Shown here in pieces: positions 4,995 to 8,140 of a stretch of DNA of 8,140 nt (its first letter is position 1; every line of letters begins with the position of its first letter). Where the stretch lies: contig JAFTNX010000021.1 in the NCBI GenBank assembly GCA_017451665.1, positions 1-8,140 of the forward strand, read 5' to 3'. The position numbers and the translations under genes were made by a program. Source of the stretch: Oscillospiraceae bacterium (lineage in GTDB: Bacteria; Bacillota; Clostridia; Oscillospirales; Ruminococcaceae). Below the pieces are notes generated by a model, which saw nothing but the letters and a program-made list of their open reading frames with translations, made no database searches and had not been told where the DNA came from.

Positions 4995-5567
4995 TTACAA
5001 AACCACCTCGTCCCTTAATATCCCCAAAAGGTAATAGTCGGCTATAACCTCATAAACCTTGCCGTGGCGGATAAGCCCCTCTGTCTGAAAACCGTTTTTC
5101 AAAAGGGCTTTTCTCGAGGCTTCGTTATCCTTAATAACCGTTGCAGAAAGCTTTTCAAGGCGTGTGTTTTCAAAAATATACTTCACAGCCCCACCGATAA
5201 CCTCACCGGCAACGCCTTTTCCCCACATCTCAGGGGAAATACGATAGCCTATTTCAGCAAGTACTTGTGGCTTTTCTCTTGTTCCTTTGAAGTGAAAAAG
5301 CAGAAATTCTCCGATAATTTTTCCGGTTTTTCTGTCACAGATACCCCACACAAGCTCGCTGTGTTTTTCTCTTGCAAGTTTGTTGTAACGGATTTTTCCG
5401 ATAACGGATTTTTCTTCCTCCGTCATTTTGTAGCCCCAGTATTTGTAGGTTTTTTCGTCAGCTATGCATTTTCCGTAATCATCAGCGTCATCAAGGGTTA
5501 TTTCACGAAGAATGTAGTTTTCAGTTTCGATTACAGGAAGCTTTTTAAAAAATCCTCTTAAACTCAT
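4995..5567 (-). CDS. GNAT-family N-acetyltransferase (RimJ/RimL-like, Acetyltransf_3 type)
   Basis: 190 residues from the ATG at 5567, which has AAGAGG about 5-6 nt upstream. A longer frame to 5624 runs through a terminator-like hairpin and is rejected. The fold pattern is typical: the first strand is NYILREITLDDADDYGKC (about 17-34). Motif A with the acetyl-CoA pyrophosphate loop is EIGYRISPEMWGKGVAGEVI (about 105-124), and motif B is NEASRKALLKNGFQTEG (about 148-164). A C-terminal YYLLGIL strand is the usual ending. Relatives acetylate N-terminal residues of ribosomal proteins or small molecules, and the substrate cannot be told from sequence. It faces the plus-strand trio with only 29 bp between stops and no evident terminator there. 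I see no strong promoter of its own. Confidence 0.93.
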   Translation of the reverse strand: MSLRGFFKKLPVIETENYILREITLDDADDYGKCIADEKTYKYWGYKMTEEEKSVIGKIRYNKLAREKHSELVWGICDRKTGKIIGEFLLFHFKGTREKPQVLAEIGYRISPEMWGKGVAGEVIGGAVKYIFENTRLEKLSATVIKDNEASRKALLKNGFQTEGLIRHGKVYEVIADYYLLGILRDEVVL

Positions 5568-5585
5568 ATATACCTCTTTAAATTT

Positions 5586-5619
5586 AATCCCACAAGTTTT
5601 TGGGCTTGTGGGATTTTTT
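5586..5619 (+). terminator. Strong intrinsic terminator, plus strand
   Basis: An 11-bp stem AATCCCACAAG/CTTGTGGGATT (5586-5596, 5605-5615) with an 8-nt loop runs straight into TTTTTT (5614-5619) on the plus strand. The minus strand has a poor T-tract. It lies in the 5' leader of the acetyltransferase gene but is oriented to stop transcription from the left, that is, read-through from the small-protein trio. Confidence 0.78.
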
Positions 5620-5634
5620 ATCAATACTTTTCTC

Positions 5635-5760
5635 TACCCTTGCTTTTTAAGGCGAACGTCAAGCGAGGTGATAGCCCTGCAACAACTCAAAATACAAGTC
5701 CATAACAAAAGGATATGTGGCAGAGGAGGATGCAAACGTCACTTATTCTATCACATTCTC
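5635..5760. repeat. Mosaic intergenic repeat, unit R2 (tandem)
   Basis: First of three adjacent units about 125 bp long. The head is TACCCTTGCTTTTTAAGGCG. The middle module (5661-5729, GATAGCC to CAGAGGAGGA) matches R1 at 971-1040. The tail from 5728 (GGATGCAAACGTCACTTATT) matches R3 exactly. Confidence 0.85.
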
Positions 5761-5885
5761 TACCCTTGCTTTTTAAGGCGAGCATTAAGCGAGCCGATAA
5801 CACCCGAGCGCTCAAAACTTCGACACTTATCAAACGAAAAGCGAGGGGAGAAGGATGCAAACGTCACTTATTCTATCACATTCTC
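5761..5885. repeat. Mosaic intergenic repeat, unit R3 (tandem)
   Basis: The head matches R2 and R4. Positions 5775-5862 align without gaps to 8053-8140 (R5), with 5 differences in 88. Positions 5728-5801 and 5853-5926 are identical but for one base, so the copies are recent or kept alike. Confidence 0.88.
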
Positions 5886-5995
5886 TAACCTTGCTTTTTA
5901 AGGCGAGCATTAAGCGAGCCGATAACCGCCGTCACACAAAAGTGACTGCTTGCTCAAACTACCCAAAGGCGAGGACAGTGAAACCGTCAGGGTTT
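5886..5995. repeat. Mosaic intergenic repeat, unit R4, abutting the proS stop
   Basis: It shares the head through GCGAGCCGATAAC (to about 5926) with R3 but then carries a different middle, including a GTCAC/GTGAC hairpin (about 5930-5945) and GAAACC/GGTTTC arms just before the proS stop codon. The last part may be proS 3' sequence and not repeat. No T-tract terminator for proS is seen. Confidence 0.65.
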
Positions 5996-7456
5996 CTAAT
6001 AAGCTTTGCCCCAGAGGACCATTTTCTTGGCTGGCTTGCCACAGCATACGCAGACATCAGAAAGCTCGTGCTGTTCGTTCGGAATACATCTTGAACCAAC
6101 GCCGGTAACTTCCTTAACCTTGTCTTCGCACTCTTCTTCACCACACCACATAGCTTCAATGAAACCGTCGCCCTTTTCTTCAAGAGCCTTGATGATTTCG
6201 TCCATGGTCTTGCACTGGTATGTCTTGTTCTTTCTGTTTTCAAGAGCCTTGTTGAACATTCCCTCAGGAACAACATTCTCAATAAGGTCAATAACTGTGT
6301 CCTTGAATGTTTCAAGATTGTTTTCAAGTGAAACAACAGCCTTTTCACCGTTGAATCTTGTTGCAACTACGCACTGTCCGTTTTCAATGTCCTTAGGACC
6401 GATTTCAACTCTTACAGGTACGCCTCTCATTTCGTATTCAGCAAACTTCCATCCTGGTGAATTGTCGCTGTCGTCAAGCTTTACACGGAGTCCGCAAGCC
6501 TTGAGCTTTTCGTAAAGCTCAGTTGCCTTGTCAAGAACGCCTTCCTTTTTCTGTGCAATAGGTACAATTACAACCTGAACAGGTGCAACAGCAGGTGGGA
6601 GAACAAGTCCGTTGTCGTCGCCGTGTGTCATGATGATTGCACCGATAAGACGAGTTGTAACACCCCATGAAGTCTGGTGTGGATATTCAAGCTTGTTTTC
6701 TCTGCTTGTGTACTGAATTCCGAAAGCTCTTGCAAAACCGTCACCAAAATAGTGTGAAGTACCAGCCTGCAAAGCCTTTCCGTCATGCATAAGTGCTTCG
6801 ATAGCGTAAGTAGCTTCTGCACCTGCAAACTTGTCGCTGTCTGTCTTTCTGCCCTTTACAACCGGCATGCAAAGACTCTTTTCACAGAATTCAGCATAAC
6901 AGTCAAGCATTCTTTCTGTTTCCCAGATAGCCTCGTCAGCTGTTTCGTGAATTGTGTGACCTTCCTGCCACAAAAATTCTCTTGAACGGAGGAATGGTCT
7001 TGTTGTTTTTTCCCATCTTACAACAGAAACCCACTGGTTGTAAAGCTTTGGCAAATCTCTGTATGAATGAACAATGTTAGCGTAATGCTCACAGAAAAGA
7101 GTTTCTGATGTAGGTCTTACACAAAGTCTGTCCTCAAGCTTTTCGCTTCCACCGTGAGTAACCCAGGCTACCTCAGGTGCAAATCCCTCAACGTGGTCCT
7201 TTTCCTTCTGGAGAAGGCTTTCAGGAATAAACATCGGCATACACACGTTTTCGTGCCCACGCTCTTTGAACATTGTGTCAAGTATTCTCTGAATGTTTTC
7301 CCAGATAGCGTAGCCGTAAGGTCTGATAACCATACAACCCTTAACGCTTGTGTATTCTACAAGCTCTGCCTTTTTGCAGATGTCAGTGTACCATTTTGCA
7401 AAATCCTCGTCCATTGAAGTAATAGCTTCAACCATTTTTCCGTTATTCTTAGCCAT
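5996..7456 (-). CDS. proS: Prolyl-tRNA synthetase, short archaeal/eukaryote-like type
   Basis: 486 residues, matching the type-3 ProRS without the editing insertion found in the longer E. coli-type enzyme. The class II core shows RPTSETL (114-120), motif 2 with RWEKTTRPFLRSREFLWQEGH (about 148-167) and a motif 3 region GDDNGLVLPPAVAP (about 279-292). The anticodon-binding domain (about 293-395) begins QVVIVPI. A C-terminal domain carries C438, C443, C469, C471 and C472, and the protein ends WGKAY, the conserved terminal tyrosine of this type. It charges tRNA-Pro in the cytoplasm. The start at 7456 has GAAAGGA 8 nt upstream. ATGs at 7465 and 7477 are in frame but poorly spaced. It follows the upstream membrane-protein gene after 1 nt. 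Confidence 0.97.
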   Translation of the reverse strand: MAKNNGKMVEAITSMDEDFAKWYTDICKKAELVEYTSVKGCMVIRPYGYAIWENIQRILDTMFKERGHENVCMPMFIPESLLQKEKDHVEGFAPEVAWVTHGGSEKLEDRLCVRPTSETLFCEHYANIVHSYRDLPKLYNQWVSVVRWEKTTRPFLRSREFLWQEGHTIHETADEAIWETERMLDCYAEFCEKSLCMPVVKGRKTDSDKFAGAEATYAIEALMHDGKALQAGTSHYFGDGFARAFGIQYTSRENKLEYPHQTSWGVTTRLIGAIIMTHGDDNGLVLPPAVAPVQVVIVPIAQKKEGVLDKATELYEKLKACGLRVKLDDSDNSPGWKFAEYEMRGVPVRVEIGPKDIENGQCVVATRFNGEKAVVSLENNLETFKDTVIDLIENVVPEGMFNKALENRKNKTYQCKTMDEIIKALEEKGDGFIEAMWCGEEECEDKVKEVTGVGSRCIPNEQHELSDVCVCCGKPAKKMVLWGKAY

Positions 7457-7457
7457 T

Positions 7458-7745
7458 TTATACATCCTTTCGGTCATTTTTCTTACCAGTTATATTTTCC
7501 ATACCATAAATATCGGTATTGTAAATCTTGTAATTCGGGTCAAAGTCCTCGTCTTTTTGCTTGTCGTAAGGGCCTTTGACAGTATATTCGCCTTCGTCAA
7601 CCCTTGCGGGAGTAGGTTCGTCCTTGTTTTTGTCGATTTTTTTAGCAATGACAGGTGTAAGCACAGCCATAAGCATAACAAGTCCCATTATAAGAAGCAT
7701 CATTCCTGCAAACTTTAATAGCACAAGTACAAATTCTGTATTCAA
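7458..7745 (-). CDS. Small single-span membrane protein coupled to proS, TTG start
   Basis: 95 residues, function not recognised. The frame continues upstream to 7937, but only the TTG at 7745 is preceded by a strong Shine-Dalgarno (GGAGGTGA at 7751-7758), and it lies about 30 nt downstream of a consensus promoter. One hydrophobic span at about 8-33 (FAGMMLLIMGLVMLMAVLTPVI) is followed by AKKIDKNK, so an N-out, C-in layout is likely. The C-terminal part is polar and acidic, with GEYTVKGPYDKQ and DPNYKIYNTDIYG. It resembles OadG-type small anchors only in general layout. The stop is 1 nt from the proS start, indicating translational coupling. Conservation of this pairing would be the main clue to its role. 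Confidence 0.8.
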   Translation of the reverse strand: MNTEFVLVLLKFAGMMLLIMGLVMLMAVLTPVIAKKIDKNKDEPTPARVDEGEYTVKGPYDKQKDEDFDPNYKIYNTDIYGMENITGKKNDRKDV

Positions 7746-7750
7746 AGACC

Positions 7751-7758
7751 TCACCTCC
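7751..7758 (-). promoter_or_regulatory. Ribosome-binding site that fixes the TTG start
   Basis: GGAGGTGA lies close upstream of the TTG at 7745. No ATG in frame nearby has any comparable signal, so this site decides the start of the 95-residue protein. Confidence 0.8.
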
Positions 7759-7776
7759 AAAACAATTTCAACCCTT

Positions 7777-7805
7777 ATTGTAGCACAAAGACATAAAAAT
7801 GTCAA
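7777..7805 (-). promoter_or_regulatory. proS: Promoter of the small membrane protein-proS operon
   Basis: Minus-strand TTGACA (7800-7805) and TACAAT (7777-7782) with 17-bp spacing. The -35 box lies within the arm of the inverted repeat at 7795-7830. Confidence 0.85.
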
Positions 7806-7830
7806 TTGACAATGGACAATTGACATTTTT
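7795..7830. repeat. Perfect inverted repeat with 14-bp arms overlapping the proS-operon -35 box
   Basis: Arms AAAAATGTCAATTG (7795-7808) and CAATTGACATTTTT (7817-7830) surround an 8-bp spacer. The TTGACA motif within it also forms the heptamer repeat at 7974-8001. A second small hairpin with arms GTCTGC/GCAGAC (7834-7848) follows. Confidence 0.8.
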
Positions 7831-7848
7831 GGTGTCTGCTTCGCAGAC

Positions 7849-7935
7849 TGATTTACAAACCAAAAAAGTATTTCAACTCCTTTGACCAGCTTACGATATA
7901 AGATTGTACGTTGAGCCAATTTCAGGAATTTCTGC
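7849..7935. other. Intergenic stretch with no gene seen
   Basis: No start codon with a ribosome-binding site, no tRNA and no recognised leader. The frame that crosses it is the untranslated extension upstream of the TTG-start gene. No T-box specifier or antiterminator motif for proS is visible. Confidence 0.5.
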
Positions 7936-7965
7936 AAAAATAAAAAGCGTACGGATTATCCGTAC
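7936..7965 (-). terminator. Intrinsic terminator, minus strand, for transcription entering from the right
   Basis: Arms GTACGGA/TCCGTAC (7949-7965) with a 3-nt loop are followed on the minus strand by GCTTTTTATTTTT. Its layout resembles the rplA terminator, with TACTCTTAA at the plus-strand right edge in both. Confidence 0.75.
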
Positions 7966-7970
7966 TCTTA

Positions 7971-8001
7971 AATTGTCAACTGTCAATTGTCAATTGTCAA
8001 T
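7971..8001. repeat. Tandem heptamer repeat TGTCAAT
   Basis: Four consecutive 7-bp units, TGTCAAC once then TGTCAAT three times (7974-8001), with a partial unit before. On the minus strand this is a ladder of TTGACA motifs, the consensus -35 hexamer. Confidence 0.88.
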
Positions 8002-8046
8002 TAAATAAATCAAGGTTTTCAAGTTCTATTATACTCTTTGTTTTTT

Positions 8047-8140
8047 CGTTTTAAGCCGAGCACTAAGCGAGGCGATAACACCCGAGCACTCAAAACTTCG
8101 ACACTTATCAAACGAAAAGCGAGGGGAGGAGGATGCAAAC
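8047..8140. repeat. Mosaic intergenic repeat, unit R5, cut by window edge
   Basis: Positions 8053-8140 match R3 (5775-5862) with 5 differences over 88 ungapped bases, ending at GGATGCAAAC, where the shared tail would start. It probably continues outside the window. Confidence 0.85.

Noticed and set aside
5640..5730. tRNA or structured RNA gene in the repeat region
   Set aside because: No cloverleaf pairing and no GGTTC-type T-arm could be found. The sequence is explained by repeat similarity.
5635..5995. CRISPR array
   Set aside because: Units are about 125 bp with long shared parts and only three tandem copies. There are no 24-40 bp repeats with unique spacers and no cas genes.
5608..6094. 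Plus-strand open frames across the tandem repeats (5608-5901 and 5855-6094)
   Set aside because: They are translations of the repeat units and of the 3' end of proS in antisense. They have no domain-like sequence, no sensible ribosome-binding site and repeat-driven peptide composition.
7457..7935. Proline T-box riboswitch ahead of proS
   Set aside because: No conserved antiterminator bulge motif or specifier loop was found, and a protein-coding gene sits between promoter and proS.
7746..7937. N-terminal extension of the 95-residue protein to an ATG at 7937
   Set aside because: The extension would run through the promoter and the inverted repeat and has no Shine-Dalgarno. The TTG at 7745 has a strong one.

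Overview
The window reads as a chromosome segment of a low-to-moderate-GC, Gram-positive Clostridia-type bacterium, most likely in the Oscillospiraceae/Ruminococcaceae. This is inferred from strong GGAGG ribosome-binding sites, consensus sigma-A-type promoters, the rpmG-secE-nusG-rplK-rplA gene order, a short archaeal/eukaryote-like prolyl-tRNA synthetase, and an SdpR/SdpI pair. No database search was possible, so the taxon is an inference.

Layout, left to right. (1) Positions 1-940 (minus strand) hold an sdpR-sdpI-type operon: a metal-site-free ArsR-family repressor (558-842), then a membrane protein of the SdpI family that runs off the left edge (1-554). Its promoter is near-consensus and bracketed by two copies of one palindromic operator, which implies autorepression. 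(2) Positions 946-1207 hold a diverged copy of a dispersed repeat and three consecutive hairpins, at least one of them a clear intrinsic terminator for the ribosomal operon. (3) Positions 1206-3846 (minus strand) hold the rpmG-secE-nusG-rplK-rplA operon, covering ribosomal proteins, the SecE translocon subunit and the NusG transcription factor. Both the rplK and rplA leaders contain a GUGGGAG...UUACCAC element resembling the 23S rRNA L1-binding site, so L1 feedback probably acts at two points. rplJ/rplL do not follow rplA. (4) Positions 3939-4965 (plus strand) hold a divergently transcribed set of three small paralogous membrane-anchored proteins. Each begins with an EF-hand/dockerin-like loop starting exactly at residue 5. 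This is the least explained system in the window. (5) Positions 4995-5567 (minus strand) hold a GNAT acetyltransferase. (6) Positions 5635-5995 hold a tandem array of about 125-bp mosaic repeat units, with related copies near 946-1040 and 8047-8140. (7) Positions 5996-7745 (minus strand) hold a 95-residue single-span membrane protein with a TTG start, tightly coupled to proS. (8) Positions 7795-8140 hold an intergenic area of TTGACA-containing repeats, a terminator and another repeat copy.

Most of the window is housekeeping translation and secretion machinery. The accessory content is the SdpRI-like immunity/regulation pair, the EF-hand-like small-protein trio and the mosaic intergenic repeats.
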